This document shows positions 51,251-60,269 of a stretch of 64,000 bases of DNA, in pieces. How positions within the stretch are numbered: position 1 is the first letter of the stretch; each line of letters starts with the position of its first letter. The position numbers and the translations under genes were made by a program. Below the pieces are notes generated by a model that worked only from the letters and a program-made list of their open reading frames with translations, was not told the origin of the DNA and ran no database searches. The DNA is from Polynucleobacter sp. UK-FUSCHL-C3 (GTDB taxonomy: Bacteria > Pseudomonadota > Gammaproteobacteria > Burkholderiales > Burkholderiaceae): positions 1,054,001-1,118,000 of the forward strand of contig NZ_CP099959.1 of assembly GCF_040409815.1 (NCBI RefSeq). The letters run 5' to 3'.

Positions 51251-51817
51251 CTAGGCATGCGTCTTCAAGTACTGAACTACCCAGGGAGCATCGCTATCAC
51301 TTGGGAAGATGGGATAGTGCACTGCTTCAATCACACCTTGATTTGCAATCAGCGTAACGCGCTTTAAAAGAGTCATGCCAGCCGCTTCAAAGGTTGGTAG
51401 ATTCAGAGCTTTCTGAAACGCATACTGCACATCGCTCACCACTGGAAAAGGAAGGTGAAGACGGTCTGCCATCTCTTTTTGATACTGGGTCGTTTGAACA
51501 CTCAATCCAATGACCTCTGCACCTAGATCACCTAACTCTTGATAATGATCCCTAAAAGAGCAGCTTTGCGGTGTACATCCCCTTGCCCCAGGTATTTGAT
51601 CCCAGCCCTCAGGTAGTGGCACATTAGGTTGACCTGTCATGGGGTAGCAATAGATCACCAATTTCTTTTTGATCTCGCCAAGATTGATCGTTTTTCCATT
51701 GGTGGCTTGTAGAGCAAGATCAGGGAGCCTCATTCCAATTAAGTGACGAGTAGCTCCGTCATCGACTGGAATGGGGAGATCAGCGGGGAGTTCCTGATAA
51801 TTGCTTGGTATGGTCAT
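51251..51817 (-). CDS. Peroxiredoxin (AhpC/TSA-like, atypical)
   Basis: 188-residue thiol peroxidase with thioredoxin fold. The usual PVCT motif is replaced by GARGCTPQSCSFRDH: peroxidatic C81 and a likely resolving C86 five residues on, as in PrxQ/BCP-type enzymes. LVIYCYPMTG and IGLSVQTTQYQKEMADRLHLPFPVVSD fit the fold. A distinct 9-residue insert (PNVPLPEGW) precedes the active site. It probably reduces organic or hydrogen peroxide with thioredoxin. Confidence 0.88.
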   Translation of the reverse strand: MTIPSNYQELPADLPIPVDDGATRHLIGMRLPDLALQATNGKTINLGEIKKKLVIYCYPMTGQPNVPLPEGWDQIPGARGCTPQSCSFRDHYQELGDLGAEVIGLSVQTTQYQKEMADRLHLPFPVVSDVQYAFQKALNLPTFEAAGMTLLKRVTLIANQGVIEAVHYPIFPSDSDAPWVVQYLKTHA

Positions 51818-51852
51818 TAGAACGCTTTCTAATTAAGTACGAAGTAGGAAAT

Positions 51853-52197
51853 TTATTCAGCTCTCATTCGCGCAATTAATGAGAGGCTTGCTAAAACACG
51901 ATTTGCGATCGCAGCATGTGTTTGTCCGGTAGCCAATGCATAAAGCACCTGATCAGCCCGCTCGTGTTCGGGGATCGCCATTAATCTACGAAAGATCGCG
52001 TTCTCATTCATATCCGCTGAAATACCAAGGGGCTGAAAACTTAGGGTGACCTCGGTCCCGCGAATCCCATAACGCACCTGCGCCAAATCCAATAACTCTT
52101 TTTCTTGATTGATTTTCACTTGCTCAAGACTAGGCAGCTCATACCGAATGGGATTCTGAGCCTTTGCTGGGGGGCGCTTGTAAACCGGATCATCCAT
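51853..52197 (-). CDS. Conserved-looking hypothetical protein
   Basis: 114 residues, soluble, no signal peptide or membrane segment. Visible features: an N-terminal basic/proline stretch (VYKRPPAKAQNPIRYELPSLEQ), a helix EKELLDLAQVRYGIRG, and a C-terminal AIANRVLASLSLIARMRAE helix. Not recognised. Codon use looks like neighbours, the ATG at 52197 is the only good start, and it is probably a real gene. It precedes the peroxiredoxin gene by 35 bases on the same strand. Confidence 0.6.
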   Translation of the reverse strand: MDDPVYKRPPAKAQNPIRYELPSLEQVKINQEKELLDLAQVRYGIRGTEVTLSFQPLGISADMNENAIFRRLMAIPEHERADQVLYALATGQTHAAIANRVLASLSLIARMRAE

Positions 52198-52322
52198 AAC
52201 GCCATATTACCCCTGCACCATGAAGCTTCAGACCCCATAAATACCGTGAGCGCACAAGCCCCCAGTAAATGTAAAGGAATTGCTGTCATGCAGCATTTAT
52301 AAATAAGGCGTACTATCTATTT

Positions 52323-52334
52323 AGGGTTAACCCT
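52323..52334. repeat. 12-base perfect palindrome upstream of the 34-residue ORF
   Basis: AGGGTT followed by AACCCT, about 50 bases before the start codon at 52386. It could be an operator; no other evidence. Confidence 0.4.
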
Positions 52335-52385
52335 CAAAAAGAGTTTAAATCCTAATTTAATCAACCCTTTACAAAAGGAAATCGT

Positions 52386-52490
52386 ATGAAAAAAGTATTT
52401 ATCTTTATCAAAAGTGTCCTAGAAGCCTGGTCTGAGGCACGTCTAGCTTACTTTCTCAGAAATAAGAAAAATTACCCAATTGGGTCATAA
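52386..52490 (+). CDS. Small ORF, 34 residues, upstream of a GNAT gene
   Basis: Short protein MKKVFIFIKSVLEAW... ending in NYPIGS. It has an excellent ribosome-binding site (AAAAGGAAATCG) before the ATG. The sequence is amphipathic with a hydrophobic start and a basic C-terminal part (RNKKNYPIGS). It ends 3 bases before the GTG start of the GNAT gene, so it could be a leader peptide or a translational coupler as well as a functional miniprotein. Not recognised. Confidence 0.6.
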   Translation: MKKVFIFIKSVLEAWSEARLAYFLRNKKNYPIGS

Positions 52491-52493
52491 GAC

Positions 52494-53027
52494 GTGACCG
52501 TCTACACCCGCTTTTTATCTCAGTCACATATTGGTAAGTATGGGTCTTGGCTCAAAAGCCTCGACCCTGTTACCTTAAGAGCCTACTTTGGCATTGGTCT
52601 TGGCCCTCAAGGTATTGATGGTCTGATACGTAAGTTTAAGAAAGATCTTGCCCATCATCATTTCTTGGTGGCGCAAATTGATAACAAGTGGGTGGGCGTC
52701 ATTCATATTGCTAGTTATGAGGATACGGTTGAGTTTGGGGTCATCATTCAAAAAGAATATCGCCGAATGGGCATAGCCGATCAAATGCTAGGCGAAGCAC
52801 TTATGTGGGCACAAAATCGTCAATACAAAAAACTGATCATGCATTGCATTGTCGAGAACTACCCTATTCGTAAGCTATGCCAAAAGCATGGACTGATTGC
52901 TCAAAACGTTTATGGTGATGTAGAAGCTACGATGAACTTACCAAAATCAAATTGGCTTTCTGTCTATCATGAGCTAATCCAAAGACAGGTGAACTGGTAT
53001 TACTATTTGAAAAGTTTAGGGGCCTAA
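52494..53027 (+). CDS. GNAT-family N-acetyltransferase
   Basis: 177-residue acetyl-CoA-dependent acyltransferase. Acetyl-CoA motif A is EFGVIIQKEYRRMGIADQMLGEALMWA (R/Q-x-x-G-x-A), and the following beta-strand LIMHCIVENYPIRKLCQKHGL is typical. Substrate unknown. The start is GTG at 52494, directly behind the 34-residue ORF. Confidence 0.85.
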   Translation: MTVYTRFLSQSHIGKYGSWLKSLDPVTLRAYFGIGLGPQGIDGLIRKFKKDLAHHHFLVAQIDNKWVGVIHIASYEDTVEFGVIIQKEYRRMGIADQMLGEALMWAQNRQYKKLIMHCIVENYPIRKLCQKHGLIAQNVYGDVEATMNLPKSNWLSVYHELIQRQVNWYYYLKSLGA

Positions 53028-53133
53028 GCATTACTTAACGTTTATTGGAAGAGCATTTGGGCATTCAGGCTATGCCATCTTTTATAAAACTGGGCACATT
53101 GCTGCCAACTATGGCAGACTCCTTAGTAAGCAT

Positions 53134-54096
53134 ATGCATTCTTCTAAGCCATCCATAGAGATCGTCACCCCCGCTCCCCTTGGGAGTCTTCATGGCAATC
53201 GTATTACTGCGCTTCGCTGGCAAGGATTTCTTAAGAGCTTGGGTTATCAATCAAGATTGACACAATCCTGGTCAAGGAAAAATACAGACTTACTCATTGC
53301 CCTTCATGCATATCGTAGTCATTCATCTATATTGAATTTTAAGCAGCAATTTCCTGATAAACCAGTCATTTTGGTAATGACCGGTACCGATATTTATCGC
53401 GATATGGCCTCTCATGATGAGGTGCAACAATCGATGCGGCTCGCCTCCCATATTGTTGTCTTGCAATCAGCCTCTTTAGATCAAATTCCGAAGGAGTTTT
53501 TGACAAAGACGAGAGTGATTTATCAGTCCACTAAAGGAGTTGCTAGAAAAACTTCTCCAAAACGTAATTTCTTGATTAGTCTTATTGGTCATCTGCGACC
53601 TGAAAAAGATCCTTTTTGTCTTGCGCGTGCCCTTCCCTTTTTACCGGCCTCAAGCACAGTTAAGATTAAGCACTTGGGTAAGGCGATGAGTCCTGAAATG
53701 CGAACACTGGCAAAACAGTACAGCGCTCATCTAGCCCGCTATCAATGGCTTGACGAGCAAACCCATGCGAAGACGATGCAGGTTTTATCTCGGAGCCATC
53801 TGATGGTAATCACGAGCTTGATGGAAGGTGGGGCGCATGTTGTTACGGAGGCAATTGCCATTGGGGTTCCGGTGATTGCATCGAATATCTCTGGTAATCG
53901 TGGCTTACTGGGAGATGACTATCCAGGCTATTACCCCGTTGGCGATGAAAAGACTCTAGCAGTTCTCATACTGCAAGCAGAAACAAATCCTGCCTTTTAC
54001 AAGTCTCTTGAGAAATCCGTTCGCCAACGACGTAAATTAGTCCAACCCGAGTTTGAGAAGCGCTCCATTAAGAAACTTCTTGGTCAGTGCTTATAG
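53134..54096 (+). CDS. senB: Glycosyltransferase of the TIGR04348/SenB (selenosugar synthase) family
   Basis: 320-residue GT-B glycosyltransferase. The family signature is visible: N-terminal PLGSLHGNRITALRWQGFLKSLGY, DLLIALHAYRS (52-62), VMTGTDIYRD (81-90), a donor-binding LISLIGHLRPEKDP, and the C-terminal EGGAHVVTEAIAIGVPVIAS (231-250). SenB makes a selenosugar from selenophosphate and a UDP-sugar during selenoneine synthesis. senA (EgtB-like) and senC (SelD-like) are not present nearby, so the role here is inferred only. The ATG at 53134 is the first in frame after an open upstream stretch. It converges on the lipoprotein methyltransferase gene. Confidence 0.8.
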   Translation: MHSSKPSIEIVTPAPLGSLHGNRITALRWQGFLKSLGYQSRLTQSWSRKNTDLLIALHAYRSHSSILNFKQQFPDKPVILVMTGTDIYRDMASHDEVQQSMRLASHIVVLQSASLDQIPKEFLTKTRVIYQSTKGVARKTSPKRNFLISLIGHLRPEKDPFCLARALPFLPASSTVKIKHLGKAMSPEMRTLAKQYSAHLARYQWLDEQTHAKTMQVLSRSHLMVITSLMEGGAHVVTEAIAIGVPVIASNISGNRGLLGDDYPGYYPVGDEKTLAVLILQAETNPAFYKSLEKSVRQRRKLVQPEFEKRSIKKLLGQCL

Positions 54097-54119
54097 AACC
54101 ACAATCGTGTTGCAACAGT

Positions 54120-54980
54120 TTATTGAGAGACTTTCCCTGGACGATTAGCAACGATTTGTAACTTAGGGTCGTTATTTAAAATGCCAATCAGCTGCCCTGC
54201 GCTTATCTGTCCCTTAAAAGTATATGAGCTAGCACCATCCTTAAATTCAAACTCGATTTGATTACCGGTAATCCGTCCATCTTCAAAATAAATCGCTCTT
54301 CGATTAATCGTGTTAATGGAACCGTCAAAAAATTGCTTCTTTTGTCGGATTACTAAATTGGCTTTATCTCCTTTCGGTAAGCCACTCATAACCCAAGGAC
54401 CATCAATAGTAGCCGGGACTATCCATAAATAAGCCATTTCGCCCGGACGCGTTTTAATCTCACGATCGGGGATCCATGACTCGATCCGAAAGGTGTTAGA
54501 AACTACCCTCGTCCCAGGCTTCATCTTTAAGATCGTGGGCATTAATCGAGTATTGAGACTCTCTCCTAAAAACAAGGTCAGAACCGTTGCCTGCGAGAAG
54601 TCTTCAACAAAGATATCACCCTGTTTAAAACTGACTAAGTTTTGTACCTTAGCGCGCTGTGCATTACGAATCGAAAGCGCTACAAGATCTGGGTTGTACT
54701 CAATGCCATAAGCACGAACACCATACAGCTTAGCAGCCTCGATTGGAATGACGCCATCACCCGAGCCAAGATCATAAAGAATATCGGTCGACTTCACTCC
54801 AGCCAGGGTCAGCATCTCATGGGTGGTTTCCACCTTGGTTGGGATCCACATAATGTCTTTGCCATGTGTTGCCATGCGAAGCTGAAACTGGTCATCGCCG
54901 TAGTTAGTAGAAGAACAGGCACCGATACTTGCGAGAACAAAGCCAATAAGGCAAATGGTGAATAAGCGATTTATGAGCAT
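54120..54980 (-). CDS. Predicted lipoprotein with a SAM-dependent methyltransferase domain
   Basis: 286-residue protein with a lipoprotein signal peptide (INRLFTICLIGFVLASIGAC, acylated Cys22). From about residue 45 it carries a methyltransferase core: DILYDLGSGDGVIPIEAAKLYG (motif I, 66-87), YGIEYNPDLV (acidic SAM loop E94), GDIF, and VLTLFLGESLNTRLMP. The C-terminal 100 residues are a beta-rich segment (FFDGSINTINRRAIYFEDGRITG). Such a domain should need cytoplasmic SAM, so membrane anchoring on the outer face is puzzling. The start ATG at 54980 is clear. It converges on the SenB-like gene. Confidence 0.82.
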   Translation of the reverse strand: MLINRLFTICLIGFVLASIGACSSTNYGDDQFQLRMATHGKDIMWIPTKVETTHEMLTLAGVKSTDILYDLGSGDGVIPIEAAKLYGVRAYGIEYNPDLVALSIRNAQRAKVQNLVSFKQGDIFVEDFSQATVLTLFLGESLNTRLMPTILKMKPGTRVVSNTFRIESWIPDREIKTRPGEMAYLWIVPATIDGPWVMSGLPKGDKANLVIRQKKQFFDGSINTINRRAIYFEDGRITGNQIEFEFKDGASSYTFKGQISAGQLIGILNNDPKLQIVANRPGKVSQ

Positions 54981-55139
54981 GGCATTAATAAATGGTGATC
55001 TTACTTATTGAAAGATGTCTATCATAATGAGATCAAATGTCGACGCAAGGGATATTAAAGATTCATCTAAACAAAGGGGTTTGGTGCGCATTAGACAGAC
55101 TTAAGTGGACTATCATAGGCCATAACTTGGGATTATTGA

Positions 55140-56912
55140 ATGACTAAGCAGAGCAACCAGACTAATCCCCGTGGGTTTCGGACCTTAGCGGCACTCCTCC
55201 CTTTTTTGAGGCCCTATAAAAAGCAATTTGTATTGGCAATCTTTAGCTTAATACTCGCTGCTAGCGCAACCTTAGCCGTCCCTTGGTCCTTTAGGCAGAT
55301 CATCGATTTAGGTTTTAACGCTAATAGTGACAACCAAATCAATCAAACTTTTTTAATCTTATTTATTGTTGCCTGCATAGTGGCATTAGGAACATCTCTT
55401 CGTTTTTATATGGTCTCATGGTTAGGCGAAAAGATTACGACAGATATTCGTGCGGCTGTCTATAGTCATGTCATTAAACAAAGTCCAGAGTTTTTTGAAT
55501 CTACTCATAGCGGTGAAATACTATCGCGCCTTAATACAGATACGGTTCTAATCCAGACATTAATTGGCACTAGCGTCTCAATGGCGATCAGAAATATTCT
55601 TTTGCTTGCAGGGGGCTTGGTCATGATGTTTATTACCAGCCCAAAATTATCAGTGCTGATTTTTGCTACGCTACTACTGACCATCATCCCAACCATGATT
55701 ATGGGCAGGCGCGTGAGAAAGCTCTCCCGGGCTTCACAAGATAAGATCGCTGATGCCTCTGCTTTAGCGGGAGAGAAATTAAATGCGATACCTACGATTC
55801 AATCATTTACCAATGAAAAAGTAGAAATTAATCGGTTTAATCAATCGATTCAAACTGCCCTAGATGCAGCTATTACTCGGACGCGAGCAAGATCCTTACT
55901 CACATTTGTTGCTATTTTATTTGGCTTTACCAGCATTATTTTGGTTCTCTGGCTAGGCGCTTATGCAGTCATGGACAATCAAATTACCGCTGGAGAGTTA
56001 TCTCAATTCATTTTGTATGCTGTGATTGTTGCAGGTGCCATAGCTGGCATCTCAGAAGTAATTGGCGACACCCAAAGAGCAATTGGAGCAAGTGACCGTC
56101 TTCTAGAACTCCTAAACGTACAGTCTACTATTCAAGATTTTACGAGCGTCAAATCGATTCCCAAAGTCAATGCGGCTGGCATTGGTGTGCAAATACAAAA
56201 TCTCAGCTTTCGCTACCCATCCAATCCAAATAGTGTTTTATCGAATATATCTCTCGAGATTAAACCAGGCGAAAGAGTCGCAATTGTTGGTCCATCAGGC
56301 GCTGGCAAGACTACCCTTTTCCAATTATTGCAACGCTTTTATGACCCAACGAGTGGAACAATTCTTTTTAGTGACATCAATATTCAAAACATTCTGCTCG
56401 AAGCACTCAGAAAAATGATTGGTGTTGTGCCTCAGGATATTGTGATTTTTTCAGATAACGCCATGGAAAATATTCGTTTTGGAAAAATGGATGCAACGGA
56501 TGAGGAAGTACTATCTGCAGCACGGCTCGCAATCGCTGATGAGTTTATTTCTAAGCTTCCGGATGGCTACCAAAGCTTCTTAGGGGATCGTGGTATTCGC
56601 TTATCGGGAGGACAAAAACAGCGGATTGCCATTGCAAGAGTCTTATTAAAGAATCCTGCCTTATTACTCTTAGATGAAGCTACCAGCGCTTTGGATGCTG
56701 AGTCTGAACTACTCGTTCAGCGAGCCCTTGAGGCAGCAATGGATAGTCGGACAACTCTGGTGATTGCCCACCGCCTGTCTACAGTAAAACAAGCCGATAA
56801 AATTCTGGTACTTGAAAACGGGAAGATTATAGAAACCGGCACTCATGCCGATTTAATTCAACGAAGTGGTCTCTATTCCCGTTTGGCCAAGCTTCAATTT
56901 ACTGACCAATAA
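55140..56912 (+). CDS. ABC-type exporter (permease-ATPase, MsbA/multidrug type)
   Basis: 590-residue half-transporter: six membrane helices in residues 20-310, then the ATPase with Walker A GPSGAGKTT near residue 382, Q-loop VPQDIVIFS, signature LSGGQKQR near 487, Walker B ALLLLDEATSALD near 508 and the H-loop AHRLST near 541. It should dimerise and export a lipid or hydrophobic substrate; no partner or specificity is visible. The ATG at 55140 is the first in a well-conserved frame. It is transcribed alone or with the following PLP enzyme. Confidence 0.93.
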   Translation: MTKQSNQTNPRGFRTLAALLPFLRPYKKQFVLAIFSLILAASATLAVPWSFRQIIDLGFNANSDNQINQTFLILFIVACIVALGTSLRFYMVSWLGEKITTDIRAAVYSHVIKQSPEFFESTHSGEILSRLNTDTVLIQTLIGTSVSMAIRNILLLAGGLVMMFITSPKLSVLIFATLLLTIIPTMIMGRRVRKLSRASQDKIADASALAGEKLNAIPTIQSFTNEKVEINRFNQSIQTALDAAITRTRARSLLTFVAILFGFTSIILVLWLGAYAVMDNQITAGELSQFILYAVIVAGAIAGISEVIGDTQRAIGASDRLLELLNVQSTIQDFTSVKSIPKVNAAGIGVQIQNLSFRYPSNPNSVLSNISLEIKPGERVAIVGPSGAGKTTLFQLLQRFYDPTSGTILFSDINIQNILLEALRKMIGVVPQDIVIFSDNAMENIRFGKMDATDEEVLSAARLAIADEFISKLPDGYQSFLGDRGIRLSGGQKQRIAIARVLLKNPALLLLDEATSALDAESELLVQRALEAAMDSRTTLVIAHRLSTVKQADKILVLENGKIIETGTHADLIQRSGLYSRLAKLQFTDQ

Positions 56913-56996
56913 ATAAGCATCTCATCATGCAGTATCCTAGAATCTCATATTCATGATGTATTAATTCATGTGTGTTTATTTAGAGCGAAACCTACC

Positions 56997-58112
56997 ATGT
57001 CACCTTGGAAAGCAGCCCTCCCCGGCGATCACCTTGATCAAATCGATACGCCTGCCTTAATTCTTAACTTGGATGCCTTTGAGCGCAATATGCAGCGCTT
57101 GCAAGCCGCATTATCTGGCACAGGCGTGCGCTTACGTCCTCATGCCAAAAGCCATAAGTGCCCTGATATTGCATTACGTCAAATCCAAGTGGGTGCAGTT
57201 GGTATCTGTTGTCAGAAAGTGAGTGAGGCAGCAGTCTTTGTAGAGGCAGGTGTGCAGGATATTTTGATCACGAATCAGGTGGTCGGTGACAAAAAAGTAG
57301 CGCATGCGCTTGATTTGGCTAAGCGTGCCCGAATTGGCATTTTGGTTGATCACGAAGATCAGGTATCCGCCTTCGCACTCTCCAGCAACGAACGTCAAAT
57401 TAAAATTGATGTGTATATAGAAATAGATGTTGGAATGGGGCGTTGCGGTGTTGCATCGACTGAACGGACAGTATCCATTGCTCGGCAAATTGATCAAGCG
57501 CCCTACTTAAACTTTATGGGACTACAGTGCTACCATGGCAGCGCACAGCACTATCGCCTACCCCAAGAAAGACAAAACGCGATCACAGCGGTATGCGAGA
57601 AAGCTGCTGCCACCAAAGAAGCCATTGAAAAATTGGGGATTAAGGTTGAACGCATTACGGGAGCTGGTACGGGCTCGGTCATGCTGGAGCGCGATTCCAA
57701 GCTATTTAATGAAGTACAGGCGGGTTCCTATATTTTTATGGATCGCGACTACGCTGCCAACCAGCGAGATACTCATGATTTGCCATTTGAACATGCATTG
57801 TTTGTTAAAACGGCGATACTGAGTCATCCCATACAAGGCCGCGCAGTAGTCGATGCCGGCTTGAAAGCGTCGAGTGTGGATTCAGGTATGCCAGCCATCT
57901 GGCAACGCACGGATGCGAAATACCTGAAAGCATCGGATGAACATGGTGTATTGGAGTTGACTGCAGACTCAACATTAAAGCTAGGCGACTATGTAATGCT
58001 AGTCCCCGGTCATTGCGATCCCACGGTCAATTTATATGATGAATTGATATGTGTTCGAGGGGATCGAGTGGAAGCTGTTTGGCCCATTTCGGCACGCGGG
58101 GCCTTGCTCTAA
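56997..58112 (+). CDS. DSD1-family PLP enzyme (D-threonine aldolase-like)
   Basis: 371-residue fold-type III PLP enzyme. PLP-lysine is in RPHAKSHKCP, the first barrel strand starts IDTPALILNLDAFERNM, and MERVDVGMGRCGV and GLQCYHGSAQH-type segments follow; the C-terminal metal ligands are in PGHCDPTVNLYDELI (His and Cys). This matches D-threonine aldolase and D-serine dehydratase relatives, which use PLP plus a divalent metal. The specific D-amino acid is unknown. A GTG at 56970 would add nine residues, but ATG 56997 is better. Confidence 0.88.
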   Translation: MSPWKAALPGDHLDQIDTPALILNLDAFERNMQRLQAALSGTGVRLRPHAKSHKCPDIALRQIQVGAVGICCQKVSEAAVFVEAGVQDILITNQVVGDKKVAHALDLAKRARIGILVDHEDQVSAFALSSNERQIKIDVYIEIDVGMGRCGVASTERTVSIARQIDQAPYLNFMGLQCYHGSAQHYRLPQERQNAITAVCEKAAATKEAIEKLGIKVERITGAGTGSVMLERDSKLFNEVQAGSYIFMDRDYAANQRDTHDLPFEHALFVKTAILSHPIQGRAVVDAGLKASSVDSGMPAIWQRTDAKYLKASDEHGVLELTADSTLKLGDYVMLVPGHCDPTVNLYDELICVRGDRVEAVWPISARGALL

Positions 58113-58175
58113 GACGTCCTTGTCTTATTCAGTGGAATAACCTGAACCGGAATCACCAAGGAGTCAAACCTAGCC

Positions 58176-58373
<198 letters not shown>

Positions 58374-58466
58374 TTATTTGGTTTCAAGTTAATGAGTATC
58401 GCTGAAAAAAGGTTTGATCAAGGTACAAGGATATCCGAGGGTTACGGCAGCATACAGCGCCCAATA

Positions 58467-58634
58467 CTAGCGAGTCTTGGTAGTTTTGGGTTGATAGCCT
58501 AGGCAGGCTGATCCGGTATTTGCCAAAACTTGAGAGTCTGGGCTTAGCTTAGATTTAATTTCATATACCTTACAGCCATAGGGAAACTTCTTATCCCAGG
58601 TAATGTAGAAAAATTTACATTCTTTACAATTCAT
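58467..58634 (-). CDS. Cys-rich 55-residue miniprotein
   Basis: Short ORF beginning MNCKECKFFYITWDKKFPYGCK. The CxxC near the start, a third Cys in YGCK and a fourth in SACLGY form a zinc-ribbon-like pattern; it resembles small widespread proteins of the CRYFYVTWD type that have been misannotated as uracil-DNA glycosylase. The last 20 residues are basic (LGYQPKTTKTR). The ATG at 58634 follows a TTTTGGA site and sits inside a tiny out-of-frame ORF. Function unknown. It probably is a real gene because of the conserved core. Confidence 0.7.
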   Translation of the reverse strand: MNCKECKFFYITWDKKFPYGCKVYEIKSKLSPDSQVLANTGSACLGYQPKTTKTR

Positions 58635-58680
58635 TCCAAAACCATAACATTAATCTGCAAGGGCCTGTCATCTTGCGCTA

Positions 58681-58713
58681 CCAAAGAAAATGCCCCGCAT
58701 AAAGCAGGGCATT
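58681..58713 (-). terminator. Rho-independent terminator of the DUF2076 gene
   Basis: On the minus strand AATGCCCTGC pairs with GCGGGGCATT (one G-U) around a TTTAT loop, followed by TTTTCTTTGG. It ends the DUF2076 transcript about 55 bases past the stop. Confidence 0.8.
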
Positions 58714-58765
58714 ACTTGAATTACGCTGTCTGGCTCGTAATCAACCGAGGCGCAAACAGTCATGC

Positions 58766-59332
58766 TTACGCAAAGCCATCGCCACCAAAATCGCTATCAA
58801 AATCGGCTAAATCTTGATTTTGGTCATAACTCGCTGTGTGCATGTCATTGTTGCCTATTGAACTAAGCGAGTCACTATGCGCCGGACTTTGTTGATGACC
58901 TAACATGCTCTGAATGCCTTGATAAAGCATGGAACCAGCGACCACACCTACTGCCGTAGTCGCAATGGTACCTAGCATCCCAGATCCCCATGCACTGGGT
59001 TGCGCAGCGGGTGCGCCACTCGGTCTTGCTGGTGAAATTGCATTATTGCTGGTTGCGGGACTTGCCGCCCTTCCCCAGGAATTATTATCCCCAAGAAAAC
59101 TTGCATTGGATTTACCAGCTACTTGGGCTTGAAGCTCGGCTATTTGTTTTTGGGCAACCTGCAAGGCGAGCTCAAGACCCATAGCACGCTGCACCAGCAG
59201 GTAGGCAGCATCAGCTTGATGTTTTGTGCTCTCCACTATTAACTCATTTGCCTCACTATCCTTCTGAACAGTTTGTGTTGCTTTTAATTGCTTCAGAAAA
59301 TTCTCTAACATCTCTTTTTCATTGGGATTCAT
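58766..59332 (-). CDS. DUF2076 family protein
   Basis: 188-residue protein with the DUF2076 layout: N-terminal helical part MNPNEKEMLENFLKQLKATQ...AAYLLVQRAMGLELALQVAQKQIAELQAQV, a Ser/Ala/Pro/Asn-rich linker (about 90-120), a hydrophobic glycine/alanine helix (GMLGTIATTAVGVVAGSMLYQGI) and an acidic tail DFDSDFGGDGF. No enzymatic motif. The function of the family is unknown. It has its own terminator and is divergent from the YggT gene. Confidence 0.88.
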   Translation of the reverse strand: MNPNEKEMLENFLKQLKATQTVQKDSEANELIVESTKHQADAAYLLVQRAMGLELALQVAQKQIAELQAQVAGKSNASFLGDNNSWGRAASPATSNNAISPARPSGAPAAQPSAWGSGMLGTIATTAVGVVAGSMLYQGIQSMLGHQQSPAHSDSLSSIGNNDMHTASYDQNQDLADFDSDFGGDGFA

Positions 59333-59649
59333 AAAGGCTCCGATCGGAAAGTAATGGTTTGGATGTATCTTCTACTGTCAGGTGATACTTCAAATGATAT
59401 CTTTTACTTATTTAAAATAAATACTGGCGCTAATACCCACTGCAATAAAACTGTTAATTGTCTTTATGCACCTAGAGCCCCTCAGCCAACCAGCACGATT
59501 TAACAGTTCAGTCATCGCCTTCGAAGTAATTATGACAGCTCGATTAGTCATTTAATTCAATGATTTAGGGTCAAAAGACTGAATGATGACGGAGAGGTCT
59601 AGATTGCTCGTAAAAGGATATGTTCTAGCCCAGCCTCTACAATCCAATC
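59333..59649. other. Intergenic region between divergent DUF2076 and YggT genes
   Basis: About 317 bases without a gene, RNA or clear repeat. It should contain promoters for both flanking genes, but no element stands out. Confidence 0.5.
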
Positions 59650-60192
59650 ATGTTCATACAAATCATTAATCTGATACTTTCCGTTGTTGTGGGAATTGTG
59701 GCGGGGGCCTGTCTCTTGCGTTGCTATATGCAATGGTTTGGCTCTCAGCTTGGGGCAGAGCAACGTAAGTTAATTGGAGTGTATTTGTTTCCACTCACAA
59801 ACTGGATCGTCATTCCCCTGCGGCGCGTGATACCCAGTATCGGCCTCTTGGATACAGCTAGTCTCTTAGCGGCTTATTTACTGGTTTTTGGCAAGGTCGC
59901 GATCCTATCCTTCCTTCTTGCGGGATCGATTAATGTATTTTCCTTGCTCACCACCCTCTTCGACCTGATTGATCTCACACTCTCAGGTTTAATTGGTTTG
60001 GTATTTGTCTATGTGATTCTGTCGTGGCTTAGCGCTGGCTCACAAACCCAATACATTGTTTCTCTTTTGATAGGGCCACTGCTTAGGCCCATTCAACGAA
60101 TGATTCCGAAGCTGGGAGCCCTGGATCTATCGCCGCTCATCCTCTTACTCGTTTTGCAAATCCTACAAATTGTGATCAATAGTTTTAAGTAG
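59650..60192 (+). CDS. YggT-family membrane protein
   Basis: 180-residue protein with two YggT repeats: each has a hydrophobic helix followed by a RCYMQWFGSQLG or WLSAGSQTQYIV loop and an R(R)xxPxxGxLD motif (RRVIPSIGLLDTASL and QRMIPKLGALDLSPL). Function in osmotic or cation homeostasis is suggested for the family but not established. It starts at ATG 59650 and precedes the CIA30-like gene by 77 bases. Confidence 0.9.
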   Translation: MFIQIINLILSVVVGIVAGACLLRCYMQWFGSQLGAEQRKLIGVYLFPLTNWIVIPLRRVIPSIGLLDTASLLAAYLLVFGKVAILSFLLAGSINVFSLLTTLFDLIDLTLSGLIGLVFVYVILSWLSAGSQTQYIVSLLIGPLLRPIQRMIPKLGALDLSPLILLLVLQILQIVINSFK

Positions 60193-60269
60193 GACGCCCA
60201 GACCAAAGCCGCCGTCTGATACCGTAACCAACCCTACTCAACAGAATATGGCCATGATCACTAACTAAA

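Noticed and set aside
53071..53157. 28-codon ORF overlapping the start of the SenB-like gene
   Set aside because: No ribosome site, and its last part overlaps the SenB start. I see no conservation signal.
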